64,000 nucleotides of DNA from Amoeboaphelidium protococcarum (taxonomy: Eukaryota; Aphelidiomycota; Aphelidea): the NCBI GenBank assembly GCA_023515745.1, contig JALECJ010000255.1, positions 1,064,001 through 1,128,000 of the forward strand, in the 5' to 3' direction. Below are positions 48,101 to 59,770 of the stretch, piece by piece (the stretch's first letter is position 1; every line of letters begins with the position of its first letter). The notes beneath the pieces are model-generated. The model was not told the DNA's origin. It made no database searches and saw only the letters and a program-made list of their open reading frames with translations. Made by a program: the position numbers and the translations under genes.

Positions 48101-48960
48101 AGATCGACGGTGAACGCTGATCAGCATCTAGAGAATGATGAGATGAGGATGATACAATACTACCACCTTTAGATGCCAGCGGAGATGGAGTGGGCAATTT
48201 TACCGATAGACTCTACTGAGTTTCACCATTAGTGGGAGTTTCAGGAGCGCTAAAAGACTAGACAGACTTGAGCGAATAAGAGCTACCTCCAAAGATATTA
48301 TATGCAGTAGGCCGAGAATATATTTGAGAAAGAGAGCTTTGCATCTACTGTAGATTCATATCCTCAGAATCATCTTAATGCTTCTGCATACTTTCTGGAA
48401 GTTTAGCTCTTCTCTGAGGCCATTCAAGCTATTCTTCAGTATTATAATTACCAGTAACTGATTATTTAGGCAGTAAACTTCTAACCATCAATGTTTTATC
48501 ATTAAACTGCTTCTTCTTCAACTTGGCAGGCTTCTCCGGAACAGTGTTCTATTGCAATGGCTACTCCCCAATACGTGCTTGAGAGTCATCTTTAACCATC
48601 TTAGCCTAAGTATTAGTGATAGCAGGTGGAGGTGTTATCGAAGTTTCAAATGCTTTCATCACATGTTCGACACTGGCCAAGCTTCCAGCCTTCAATTCCA
48701 GGATTGATGACATTCTTCTATCACCCAGAGAAGGACTCTGATCCGATTTCACAGAGTCCAAACCATATTTACTTATCAATGACTACTTTTTCTTTTCATA
48801 ACCTTTCTATGTAATGTCTCCCTCAGCCAGTTCCACCTCTACACTCTGTAATAATGAAATGAAAATGGAATTAATTAAGGCCAGGCAGTTGCAACTTACC
48901 CAAAATATTAAACTCATCCTAGGCCTCTTGCGGAAGAGACATAAAATCCAGGTCAGGCAT
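42107..48960 (-). CDS. DIP2-like tandem adenylation-domain protein, split by a transposon
   Basis: Exon 1 is 48960-48900. The intron is 48899-48839 (GTAAGT...GTGTAG). Exon 2 is 48838-42107 and contains the transposon 43889-45672. Without the transposon and one TA copy the CDS is 5007 nt, 1668 residues, with no internal TGA. A Ser/Pro/Gln-rich N-terminal third precedes two acyl-CoA-synthetase-like AMP-binding domains. The first begins QVAFAYVDHKGKEHNQLTFEK, the second KSIAFQLVDHKGKEVKSITY; each is followed by a Leu-rich region and LYYGVVPVVI-type core. This is the DIP2 / fungal Cmr2 arrangement, linked to lipid metabolism. As assembled, the gene is broken within the second domain. Confidence 0.85.
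43889..43914 (+). repeat. Left terminal inverted repeat
   Basis: Twenty-six bases matching the reverse complement of 45647-45672 exactly, preceded by TA. Confidence 0.93.
44084..45571 (+). CDS. pogo/Tigger-family DDE transposase
   Basis: A 495-residue transposase. An N-terminal CENP-B/psq-type helix-turn-helix (SKVRKAIRQGSSQSDIMCQF) is followed by a second DNA-binding region (SDTWLRGFKKRNGYRW). The catalytic domain has NWDETGLFYR (first Asp), LLLDNFSGH (second Asp) and TQPLDAGIISTFK (third Asp), the DDD pattern of pogo elements. TAA/TAG are used as Gln throughout and the frame ends TAA-TAG-TGA. All catalytic residues are intact, so it could be active. Confidence 0.93.
45595..45618. repeat. 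Subterminal palindrome of the transposon
   Basis: CGGCGGTGAGT-TG-ACTCACCGCCG, an 11+2+11 inverted repeat. Its CTCACCGCC core recurs in both terminal repeats and at ~44051. These are likely transposase binding sites. Confidence 0.6.
45647..45672 (-). repeat. Right terminal inverted repeat
   Basis: Exact inverted copy of 43889-43914, followed by TA. Confidence 0.93.
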
Positions 48961-49205
48961 TCCACTAATTCAACGATATAAAATTTATTTAATTTTGTAA
49001 AATATAAGGACCAAAAGCTGATGTGTGTAATAAATGATTGAGCAACAATAGTCAAGAGTTGACACTGAAATGAACGGGGATGAAACGAATTTTAGCCGCG
49101 CGGCTCTTGGAACTCGATATAAGCGAGAACGCGTCCTTCAAAGAGAGCGAATGAAACACAACACAAAACACCTGCACAGTAGAGGAGAATAAAGGCTAAT
49201 TTATT

Positions 49206-50135
49206 TCAGCTGTCATTTTCTTTAATTTTCTGTTACAGCAAAGCATTGATCTTCATAAAAGCCGGATCATCGCGCAGAAACTAAAACTTATTCACCACAG
49301 AATCGACTATATCTTGAAGACTTTACTAAAGTTTGAGCTTATCTCCGACAACCTGATTGTGGGCATTATTAATGATAATCTCGAATAGATCGCCGCTAAA
49401 ATATCTGGCATCATCCTCATTCTCAGTTTCCTATTATTATACTTATCCACCAGGAAGTTGATTCAAGTCTACTCCCTGAGCTTGATTATCAACCTGCTGA
49501 CTGGAAGATGACAACTCGACATCAACCGTAGAGAACAAGACGCGTTTTCTCTGCTACAACTTTACATAGAACAACAACTCCATGCGAAAGTATTCTGACC
49601 AAAGAAGAGACTCGTGTGCACAAAGTCTCAAGGCTCTGAGGAATATAATTCGACAAGCCGTAATATTAGACATGTAATCCCATTCATGCTTTGCAGCAGC
49701 GATCCACACGAGATGGCAGCGAGGATTAAATTAAATAGCTTTAGCAAATGCACGACTCAGTACGTGGTAGCTTTTGCTCCATTTACAAAATTCAATATAT
49801 GATAGCCACATTGAAATATCATGAGGAAATCGGAGACACGCTTTTTCAAATAATCGCTGCACATGAGTGATTATACTGTAATCCGTGAGACTCTTCTTCC
49901 CTTTGATATTGAGACGCGACTTTCTTTTCAATCTCAACTTCTCCAGATTGATTTCAAACTCGATATAATTCAGAAAATCCAGTCTAGAAACGGAAGTTTT
50001 CGCGATGGAGTACTCAAAGTCGCGTCGTTTCTACACAATCATCTACACTTCATCCTCACTGAATAGGCCCTTTTCCTAGAACTCCCTCATCTCTGGGACC
50101 ATAAACTCCATCTGCCTGTGCACTGCTTCAGCCAT
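49206..50135 (-). CDS. UTP6: UTP6, SSU processome component
   Basis: A 309-residue nucleolar protein of the U3 processome with HAT repeats. The N terminus AEAVHRQMEFMVPEMREFQEKGLF matches the family opening (Q-x-R-x-E-x-x-x-P-E-x-x-x-L-E-x-x-G-L-F). Then RRDFEYSIAKTSVSRLDFLNYIEFE, HDISMWLSYIEFCKW and ACRIIFLRALRLC are successive HAT units, and WSEYFRMELLF follows. The C-terminal part is acidic and Gln-rich. It is much shorter than yeast (440) or human (597), so the later HAT repeats are missing. Confidence 0.85.
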
Positions 50136-50484
50136 TTTGTATCAATCGGATATCGATAGTTTATATTTTCAAGGGTTATTTCTTCCTCAACAATTTACAG
50201 ATAAGGAAGGGAGTGGTTTTGATGCATTTTCCAATCGAAGCTTATCGTTCATCGCTTCAACGATTCACACGGATCGCGCTCACTCAATCTACGATTAAAA
50301 TTGCAAGGACGATTTTTGTTGTGTCTTTGTTCATAAAGTTGTTTCAAATCTGACGCGGCCAGTGCTCATTTCCAAGTGCTGAAACAATTTTACGTCTGTT
50401 TCACTCGGCATTGTCTTTCTATTCCTGCGTCTTTACAATTGGTAATTTTCAAGTATTATGTCAAGTTAAAAGATTGTCGATAAT
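50136..50484. other. Intergenic, divergent promoters
   Basis: Between UTP6 and the F-box gene. There are no coding motifs. It contains several cgcttcaacg/gcgctcactc-like G/C patches in an A/T-rich background. Confidence 0.4.
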
Positions 50485-52765
50485 ATGGACAGAAGAGGAT
50501 CTTTAGATTTGAAAGATAAATCGCTTCCACCGTTGCCGGTAACATCATCTCAAAAGTCGAATAGTCAACGTGAAGGTTAAAATCATATCAAGCCTCGCTT
50601 AACTCAGGATAACAATAGTATCATTAATGCACTTAAGTATGAATCCGCTGCAACTAGTAATCTGATCAATTCGAATAGTCAATATTCTATTGAAGAACCC
50701 AAGCAGTAGCAAGAAGGAGATGCTCACTAGTCGCAAAGAACTCTATCAGACAGGATTAGAAAAACTCTGAGTAGAACTGTTGGATCCGGTGCAGGGAGAG
50801 ATAGAACTAAAGCTGATTCATTATCTCGATCTAAAGATGTTTCGCTGGATCAGAGGTAGATAACTGATATTTATTCGTCCAACTCTACGCAATCTTAACC
50901 TTTGTTGACGAGTGGCGCTGGTAGAAAGCTGACTGCGCGATTGTAATACCCATCACCACCAGTGCCATCTATTCTCACGTTATTACCTGTTGGTTTAACT
51001 CGATTAATACTCAACCATTTGGATGAAAAATCTCTTTGTGCTTTATCACAAGTATCTTTGAATTATCATCAGCTGGCAAATGATAATGCATTATGGTTTG
51101 ATCGCTGCGTCAGTTAAGGCTGGCACTCGATAGCTTATCTTCCTAAACATGTTACTAATGATTTTCGCAGTTCAGAGATTGATGCCAGCGCATTAGGCAG
51201 TGAGAGTAGCGGAAGATTACTGTGGAAGAATATCTACGCAGCGCATTATTAAGCAAACAAGTTGTGGATGATAGGCCAGTTCAGAATGACTTAAATTGGA
51301 CATGAGACTCTGGTTAGAGCACCTCAGCCGGGTCATGAATAGTCCAAGTCTGCCCATATGCCTCTCTAATAATAGTAATCGCTTTAGTAACAGTCTTCTT
51401 AGCAGTCATCTCATGAAAGATAATCATCTCAACATCGGCGAGAAGGCAGTCTGGGCCTTGGTGGCCGTGCTGGTCTACCTCGTCCGCGTCATCGAAGTTC
51501 ATCAGTCGTGAAATTATCCTCTGGTGCGCAGGCTTTTCTATAATCGCAGACTCAAGAGACTCATAAAATGGTGGAGCTAGTCAAGACTGATCCCGCTCAT
51601 AGATAAGTAATCCATCACCTGAAATTGGATGGAGAGTATTGTTACACCACTTGCCGCGGTGGCAAGTTACGTCTTTGGCAGTTGGATGATAAAACCACAC
51701 AATTCGAAATCAGTGCACCCTTTGAACGAGTATGGAATGTTGATCAAGAGAATCAATTTTCTGATTAAGAGATTCCTAGCGCGGTATATGCTTTCGATGT
51801 GATGGATAATCTAATAGTTGCCGGTTTTCGTAATGGCGATGTAGGAATTTACTCTTGTCTGCACGGTAAGTAGCTGGCATACAAGGAGAAGGTACATATA
51901 GATGGTGTGGGCTGTTTATAATTTATTCGATGTCATTCGGAATCCAATGAAACTTTGGATGGGAATGGAGATATTATGGCGAGATGTCCGCGATTTATTA
52001 CTTGTGGATTCGATGGACGTGTTGTGAAATGGTCCATTATGAGGAGTGGGAAAGCGACAGAATAACTATAGAGTTCTTAATTGATGTAGATTGTTAAGTA
52101 GTTTGATATTCTTGCGTAGAAGTAAGGAGTATTCAGTCTCGAATGCTGCGATAAGTTTGCATTTGTCGGTGGATCTTGGAATGTGATTTAGATGTATGAT
52201 TTGAATACTATGAAGTGCTTGCGGACGTTCTGTGGACACTGCGATACGGTCATCTCCCTTAGTGTGTCAAATGATTAACTCTTGGTTAGCACGTCCATGG
52301 ATAAAACTCTGAAAGGTAAATTATTTTGTAAATGTCGGTACTGTATTTTCACATGTCATGAATGGGTATTGTAGTTTGGAGTATTTATGATGGAACGTGC
52401 GTTTACACTGTATCAGATGGACATGTCATTAAATGTGCTCAAATGCAATGGATCAAGGCGTTAAGTTCGCATCGTTTGGTCTACACAACGTTCTCTGGCA
52501 AAATTATTGGTAATCTATATACTGTCTTTGTAAAACATTTGTTCTGATTTTTTATGTAAATTAACGTGTAGTCAAACATGTATCAAAAGATGGTCGATCA
52601 GTCAAGGATTTGTGGTAGACGATGATGCCGTAAGAGTACCGAGCGTTTGACAAACGAAATCTTCCTGTAATGGCCACCAGCATGGAGTTTGATGATTTTC
52701 AACTTGTGATGGGGGATTAAACTGGCAGACTATGGAGAATGATGTTTTATGAACAGCTATAATGA
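50485..52765 (+). CDS. F-box / WD40-repeat protein
   Basis: A 719-residue protein with exons 50485-52315, 52375-52509 and 52572-52765 (2160 nt, in frame). Both introns end TGTAG. A Ser/Gln-rich N terminus (~165 residues) precedes an F-box (PVGLTRLILNHLDEKSLCALSQVSLNYHQL), which would bind Skp1 in an SCF ubiquitin ligase. A Gln-rich segment follows, then WD40 repeats from ~residue 365: units ending LRLWQL, RVVKWSI, IQMYDL and KVWSIYDG. The domain order is that of Cdc4/Met30-type substrate adaptors, but the substrate cannot be inferred. Ends Leu-Gln(TAA)-TGA. Confidence 0.85.
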
Positions 52766-52975
52766 GTCCTTTATATTAACTCGGGGTATCATTTTACTCA
52801 ACTTGGTCGCTAATGCCAACTAATTGCAGATATTACGGCGGGATTGTCAACCAATCACAAAAGAGCATTGCAAAGTTTAATGCCTTTAGTTGCCGGTTTG
52901 AACAACTTCTTTTCATCTTAACGATAACGAATTTCAAGTTAGTAGTCGTATTAGTAGTAGTGAAGTAAAATACAA

Positions 52976-53872
52976 ATGTTCAACTACTTTCGTGCAACTG
53001 TCGCGTTTACATTGATAGCGTTTGGCTACTTCCTGATCAATGATCCTGAAGTTGTCAATCGCATGAGACGTCAAGCTCTGGCACCCAACTATTGCACCAA
53101 GGCTGGTCTGGTGTCATTGACTTTTGATGAAGGCCCCTCTCCTCTCACTCCATCTGTCTTGCAAGCTCTGGCTCAAGTCAACATTTCTGTTACTTTCCAC
53201 GTCGTGACCAAGTACTTGGACAACGTTGCTTCTGTAACTAACATCCAAACTGCTTACAGAAATGGTCACTTGATTGGTTTGCGCTTCCCGACCACAATGG
53301 ATCCGTCAGCAATGTCTGAGAGTGCATTCTAGGCCACGCTGTTGACTGAATCTAACAAGTTGTTTACTGTTATTCAGGCTTATCCAAAGTATTTGCGTCT
53401 GCCCGCTGGTCAGTATAATGCTAATCACGTCAAGATTGCCAACACCCTGGGTATGATTGTTACCGAGTGGAACGTTGATACGAATGATTATAATTTGGAC
53501 CCAGCTACTGGCCTGTCGCAGATGATCGGTGCATACAGTGAGCAGTTTAGTCAGGTTGGTCCGGGTCTGGGCCGTTATGTCTCTTTGCATCACGACTTGT
53601 CACAGTTCTACTCCAACGCTACCAACGTTGTGGAGACTGTCAAGTACATCAAGAACTACTAGTACAATATTGTTCGCTTGGATGCGTGTCTGTCAGCAGA
53701 TGCTTATCGCAAGAGCAATGGTGTTAACGGAGGTGGCTCTGGATCCCCACCGCCAACATCCGGTGGAAATGGTGTATAAGGACCAAACAGTGTGACGAGC
53801 AGTGCTTAACGTCACCTGCTAGCTGCATGGGCCTCAATGTCTCTAGTTGCTCTCCTGGCTTTGATGTTTTGA
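52976..53872 (+). CDS. NodB/chitin-deacetylase-like protein, metal site degenerate (paralog 1)
   Basis: A 298-residue secreted, probably GPI-anchored protein. It has an N-terminal hydrophobic signal (AFTLIAFGYFLI), a CE4/NodB fold, a Gly/Ser/Pro linker and a C-terminal hydrophobic tail (ASMSLVALLALMF). Motif 1 reads TFDEGP instead of TFDDGP. Motif 2 reads GHLIGLRFP, where active enzymes have G-H-E-I-G-N-H-T/S-x-S-H, so both zinc-binding His are gone. Motif 4 (EWNVDTNDY) and motif 5 (LHHDL) survive. Catalysis as a deacetylase is unlikely; a polysaccharide-binding or structural wall role is possible. Three relatives lie at 61-64 kb. Confidence 0.85.
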
Positions 53873-54452
53873 ATTTGAATGAATAGATTTACAGTGATTT
53901 TAAAGCCTACATCTTAGCGACGCTCACTTACAATTGTTAAAGTCATACTGTACAACTTATTCTAATCGTGGAAAGTCTAATCACCTAAATTGAGTAATTT
54001 GACTGATTAGAGAGGTTGCTTTATTGATGTTTGTATGGCGTGACGTGGACGCGTGTTCCGAAGATTGAGGCAATTGTTTCCGGCCGATCTACGATTCCGC
54101 GTCGCAGCCGCCGCGGTTTTCTGGTGTAGTAAGTAAATTCAAGCATTTAAATAAAGTATCATCTGGAAAAAGAGTTCCCGTGTCTCTGCAGGTACTGTTT
54201 GTACGAGCAGCCCACGTAAACAGACGGCGTCAAAGAGCGTTGTCTAGTAACTTGTTGTTTTCGACTGTAAAAACGCTGAGGTAATCCAGACTAATAATGA
54301 AGCAGCACGGAGATAGCTGAAAAGTACGGTGGAAGGAAAGTGAACAATACTAAGCAGCATTGAAGTTGCACAAGGTGGCATTACCATCAGACATTGGGAA
54401 AGAGTTAGTTTACCCGCCATTCGTTCGCAGGTTGAAGCTGGACTAGCCAATT
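53873..54452. other. Intergenic
   Basis: No supported gene. A G/C-rich patch at 54042-54125 (gcgtgttccg...gccgccgcgg) interrupts A/T-rich sequence. A minus-strand open frame at 54244-54450 has no motif. Confidence 0.35.
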
Positions 54453-55774
54453 ATGGACTTTGCTTTGGAATCATTCAAACAGCTGGAGCGCCAAGTCAAA
54501 GCCTCCCAGAATTCTTTATAGTAAGATGTATAAGCTCTCGTTTCTCATGACTCTCAAAGGTGGCAACATGAAGAATTTAGGCCATATTATAATCTGAATT
54601 GATAAATGATGATAAGCAGAGCTAACATTTCTGTATACTTGCCGGACGCTTACAATCTGCCAGATGCCATATGGGAGATGGAAATGGTGCTGAGCCAGCT
54701 ACCTCCGGTGCTTACAAGAAGTGAGCTCAAGCAAGCAATAGCATCACCTCAATCCATCGGTTCATGGAATGAATATTCGTACAATGCCATATAGAGATTG
54801 CCGAGAGATCTATTTTTACCTCCTTCCCTTAATCCCCATGTAATAACTACTGTGGTTTGTAAAAAATGGTGCAGTTAGTCCTTTTATCTAATTTGCGATA
54901 TTTAGTTTACTAGGTTGATATAAACTACTTGGATCTATCTTGCAACGCGTCAAGTTGTTTCAGCGTAAATGTGCAACTATGTGCGCCTAGATAATGTGGT
55001 GTGTTACTGAGTCCTCTTTAAAGAGCACAAATGCAAATCTACCCGTCAATATCAAAAGAGCTGAGCCTCCGCTGACTGCAAATGCGGTGGCACTGATCAC
55101 TAAAGGATATCAAGCAAGAAATGTTCTCTGTATAAGCCGCGTTTGAAATACATGCGTGATGGTCCTGATCCACTTAATCACCAATAATCCAAGACAAGCA
55201 CTGTTAACATGGGGTCTGTTGCCACATTGGTTACATCAGGAGTTGAGTCTTATCAATATGGATTCCGTGGCCAGATGTACTGACATTCATTGCGAGGACA
55301 GTAGATTTCTCAATGGCTATGTCATCTGGGTGTCAGAGTAAGACCGTGAAATCCCTGATTTGCGCTTTGGTCAAGGCCTCATGCGCCAGTTCTTTTAAGC
55401 TGTATTGGCTATCTACTCCAACCGCCTTCATACTTGAAAGCCTGTCAGAGACGTGACAATCAATGAATGCTCAGTTAAATCTGTCGGCGGCTGACGAGTT
55501 GATTGTTGTAAACTTTGAGGATAAGGTCATCAATTATACTGAAATTTCCAAGGGCTGGATTACCATTGCTCCAGAGTCTGGCTCATTTAGTTTGCCACTA
55601 AAAATTGCAGGAATACCGACATTAATCGAATCTGCTATCTATTCAGCCTGCCGTCCTCCTGCGTTGCGATGGAATGATGGTACAGGCTTGGGAAAACTTA
55701 TATCTAATATGGCGAGGTAGCATAGCGTGAAATGTCAAAATCGTATCACTACCAACATGAAGAAAATGGTGTGA
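54453..55774 (+). other. Unresolved stretch with short open frames
   Basis: Plus-strand frames at 54453-54602 (Gln-rich helix), 54606-54998 and 55463-55774 (104 residues, beta-like) look weakly protein-like but sit in different frames, separated by TGA codons. I could not place introns that join them. It may be one spliced gene, a decayed gene or chance. No family recognised. Confidence 0.25.
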
Positions 55775-56392
55775 CATGTTGCTGAAGTACAAGCATGCCA
55801 AACACCTCCGTTTCTGTTGAGAGTCTGAGCAGATTAAAAAGTCAATATTTACGCATTAAAGGTGTATGGAAGCATAGTTAAAGCGCGTCTCGTATGCTAA
55901 CAACGTTCTGCAAGGTGTAAGGCAAAAAGCAAAAATGATGTGTTTCGGTGTTCTGCGCAACTTTAGATAAGGCCTAAGTTTTCAACGTAATCAACTTCTG
56001 TGGCGGAGTCTCAGAAATTAGTAGACAAAGTCTAATTTGATGTGAAAGTTACTAACACCGTTTATTTACTACTGAAGAGACTGAGTCACGATAATTTGCA
56101 TTTCTTATTTGGTTTAACACTAAACGATATATCAGACAACTGCCACACTTTCAGTATAACAGCAGAAGAGAGAGCATTTTACGATTAATATAGTAAAATG
56201 CAAAATATTTATTCATACATTAATCAATCATTAAGTCTTAGAAGCAATGAGACAATACCAGCAATGATACAGCGGTCCTTATCACACCATCTGGGCCATT
56301 TAAACAACAACGGCGTGATGGCGATTACTTTCATCTGCCAGATTTCCCTCACGACACAGTTCAGACACATCGTGTGGCAGGCGTAACTTCAT
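55775..56392. other. Intergenic
   Basis: No coding motif and no RNA fold recognised. An open frame at 56198-56386 is within chance expectation. Confidence 0.35.
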
Positions 56393-57145
56393 TTAATCGT
56401 GCTTATTAGACACGTCCCAGGACCACTCATGGAATACGGCAGACATTGCAAAGTCACAAGAGTAGACGCGTCCCAGAGCAGACATTTCCATAACATGCTT
56501 GGTGAATGGGTCCATGTAGAGGTCACTCTCACGGATTTGACATTTGTCGTTCTTTGAGCGATGAGGCAGGACGTCGCTGTACTTCAAACAAAGCCTATTA
56601 TTTTCAAAAGTTAAACCGTGAAGGTGTGAACGGCCAAGTTCAATCTTTTTCTGAGGTTCTTGTCGATATCTGGTGCATTTGACCAACTGACGTCTTTGAT
56701 CACCCTTGCCGCGCTGTAACACACCTTCTTCCAGGACGAACACGTCCTTCTCGTGTCCAATGACCACCATAGGAGCAAGGCTCAGATGGCGACGACCTTG
56801 CGCACTGAAATCAGAGTCTGGAATATCCTCCAGATCACTCAGTGGATACAAATCCATCTTGAAACGATTACCATTTTTCACTTTGCTGAAACCCATTCTG
56901 GATAAAGTCTCCACCTGGATGTCATCTTCAACTGCAGCTGAGAATTCACGCTATTCATCTTCATACTCCTCAAAAGACAGAGACTCACGCTGACGCTCTC
57001 GATGCCAAAAGTTCACCTCAAGGACACCAGAGGAGCAGAATCTTGAAAAGTCGACTTCATCTCGCTCCATCCCAAACATGTCAAAGCCATCCTTGAAGAA
57101 TGAAGCTGCGCACCCACCGATTAGGAAATTCAACACGACTTTCAT
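56393..57145 (-). CDS. Hypothetical protein, 250 residues
   Basis: A single clean frame from ATG 57145 to TGA 56393, with even, biased amino-acid use typical of real genes and only two TAA/TAG codons. The N terminus (MKVVLNFLIGGCAASFFKDG) is mildly hydrophobic, followed by Glu/Arg-rich helices and a basic centre. I see no known motif, no clear transmembrane helix and no repeat. It is divergent with RPA3, 373 bases apart. Function unknown. Confidence 0.65.
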
Positions 57146-57518
57146 TTTTAATAGTTATGATTGATTTCAGTATTCAGAATGTTGAGAATTAAGAATGTAA
57201 AGCAAGACTTTGAGCTTTTAAGCCGAATGATGTATCGCTAAAGACTCATCACTAACATCAACACGCGCTGATGTGTCAATCAATCTTAGTCAGTTTGTCG
57301 TGACTGGGCATGAGTTGTCTGCCAATTATGTACAACATAGAGAACATTTAGCAATGAAAAACATCAGTACATGATTAAGTAGTGAATCTTTGGATTTTTT
57401 AAAACACGCGTAAGACTTGTGAAACAACCTGCAGAGGTCCTTCGTCTGTCTTCTAATTCATTCAGCGAAACTCTCTTGTTCCCTTTCACTGTTGTAATTT
57501 AGTAAGCTATCATTTGAA
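57146..57518. other. Divergent promoter region
   Basis: Between the hypothetical gene and RPA3; contains acacgcgctg and acacgcgtaa (57260, 57402), which resemble cell-cycle ACGCG boxes. Regulatory use is inferred only. Confidence 0.3.
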
Positions 57519-57911
57519 ATGGAGAAAACACCACGAGTGACCACCGCTAACGTGCGCAACTATGTCAACTAGCGTGTAAGAGTAGTTGGTAGAGTGATGA
57601 GCAATTAGAATTTACAACTCAGTTTGTAATTGGAAGACGCAAACAATGGCCAGATGAAGATAAATTTGCAGAATCCATACAACTGCTCGGATAATGCAAT
57701 CATTGAAGTACTGGGGCAGGTGAAGCCAGATTTCTCTGTCCAGGAAATGGTTATTACTCCATTTTCTGACAACTTTGGTATTTATATAAATCTCAAGTTA
57801 CAACATTGAACTTTTGTAATATATGCAACCGTCTTATAATGTGTAGATCTTAAACTGTACAATCAAGACTTGGTGACAGCAATTGAAAAGTATCCTAAAT
57901 TGTTTATGTGA
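57519..57911 (+). CDS. RPA3: Replication protein A small subunit, RPA3-like
   Basis: A 107-residue protein with exons 57519-57777 and 57847-57911; the intron is GTATTT...ATGTGTAG. It is a single OB fold: TPRVTTANVRNYVNQRVRVVGRV matches the first strands of RPA14 (T-P-R-V-x-x-x-x-L-x-x-Y-I/V-G-x-x-V-x-x-V-G-R-V). It ends in a helix (DLVTAIEKYPKLF). RPA3 is the core trimerisation subunit of the single-strand DNA-binding complex in replication and repair. The length matches the family. Confidence 0.78.
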
Positions 57912-58296
57912 AGTCCCTACCGTAATAACAGTTGTATATAATACGTCAGTTACAGTACTTCTTTCTACAGTATGCAGAACTCGTTTCTAAAGCGATAACG
58001 CGCGTGTTTCCGTTTCACCTTATCTCAGCATAAACTTTCACTCTGTTGTCTTGTACAGTACTGAATGACTGAAGAGCTCTCCCTTGACTTGAAGATTCAC
58101 ACGCAGATAGCCGAAACTGACGGACGATTTGCAGTTCATCATCAACAGTACATATCTGACTGATTTGTCAGGGGCTAATTGTGACTCCCACCTAGATCAG
58201 ATTTTGTTTTTTATCGATTTTTGATAACGTCTGGTATTATATTGAATCTCGAATTTATTAAGTGTATTCGTTACATCATTTTAATAGAGTAGAGTA
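57912..58296. other. Intergenic
   Basis: No protein signal. T-rich tracts at 58205-58220 could serve transcription. I looked for snRNA or snoRNA boxes and found none I trust. Confidence 0.35.
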
Positions 58297-59457
58297 ATGG
58301 GCAACGATAGCGATAATGCAGAGCATGAACCTGGCTTGAATGCAAGAAGCTCTAGTTTTCATCAGCTGTCTCACAATGAAGATGCTGGTGCTGATGCTGT
58401 TGGTGATATGAATGATTTAAAGATACAGCAGCAGCAGCAGTAGTAGTAGTAGTATCCGAAAGTTAACAGTGAAGAATCGCCTAAATCTGATGATAGTAAT
58501 TCGATGGATATGTATCACGTAAAGACAATGTAAAACTAGTACGATAATAGATCTCTGAAGGTTTACAAATCCACGTGCTCATTGCCAACTATATTCTGCT
58601 GCATTCCACCTGGTATTCATCATTCTGCTCCTAGGGAGCGCCATTTCACTTGGGACAGATTCTTCAATTGGTTAGTGGGAGTAGATTACATTCATCGCGA
58701 ACGTATTGCTACGTCTTACTTTCTGAAGGATTACAAGTAGATAATTGTACGCAGTATACTGGCTATATATTCCACTATAATCATTATTAATAGTTTGATT
58801 TCTGAATGGAACTAATCGTATTGGTTTGCGTATTTTACTCATCTCAGTTATCTTGGGCTTTTCATGTACTTGTGGCTGGCCAACGTGTTGTCTATCAGAT
58901 ACCACCTTAATCCTGAAAAGTATCGAAATTAGAAAACAAAGTGGATAGACGTGGTGTGTACCATTGCTTATTCCATAACTTTCACATATCATCTAGTCGT
59001 GCCTATCGTGTATTGGGCCTTGTTGAGTAAGGCGTTTAATTGGTCAACGTCCACTGATGAGGAACGATGGCTGTCTGTAAGCGTACATGGATTTGATTTC
59101 TTGCTTGTATTTTTGGATTTCATGCTCTGCAACAGTATTGTGTACTATTGGGGATAGGTTGTGTTCATGGTGTTTTTTCTTATTCTGTATCTGATATACT
59201 CGTTCCTCTCTCCGTACTTTTGGGCGTATACTAGCTATGGCTATCCATACTTCTTCGTAGATCCCACTCGGGGACTGAATTGGGTCATAATAGTGGGAGT
59301 TACTGCGTTTGTCATTCTAATGTGGAGCTTGTCATTCTTTTTACATTATGGCCGATCTAAGCTTGCTCACTTGCTTGGATTTAGTACAAAGATGAGGGGA
59401 TCCATTGATGGCACTGATGGTGAGCATCACCACTATGAACTGAATGAAATGGTTTGA
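58297..59457 (+). CDS. Multi-pass membrane protein (FAR-17a/AIG1 or rolling-stone-like)
   Basis: A 386-residue protein. The cytosolic N terminus (~110 residues) contains a nine-Gln run written as five CAG and four TAG codons. Six or seven hydrophobic helices follow. The pattern HLSYLGLFMYLWLANV, then a polar loop, then VHGFDFLLVFLDFMLCNS and WGQVVFMVFF resembles the AIG1/rolling-stone superfamily, whose AIG1 members are lipid hydrolases. The assignment rests on the helix/His layout and is tentative. The C terminus is His/Glu-rich. Confidence 0.6.
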
Positions 59458-59770
59458 TTATACATTTGTTTTGATTCGTTTATGAATTCTGCCTCTGAAT
59501 ATTTAAGCTTATATTAAAATTTAGTTTGTATTGTGGATTAAAAAGACTTACGGTATATCAGCGTCAATTGCGATGGGATGAGTTAGACGTGGATAGCTGC
59601 GATGCAACACGTCAGTACGGAGTCGGCGTCAGATGATGGCAGAGTGTTCATATTTCAATTTTATCATTAATCTCGACGACATTTATAGTGACTATCACTT
59701 ATACTTTGTCGATTTAATATTGGAGTATACTAGTAATAAAGTGAGATTAATAAAGACCAATTAAAGAAGT
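59458..59770. other. Intergenic
   Basis: A/T-rich, with no coding or RNA signal. It probably holds the promoter of the following Gln-rich gene. Confidence 0.35.
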
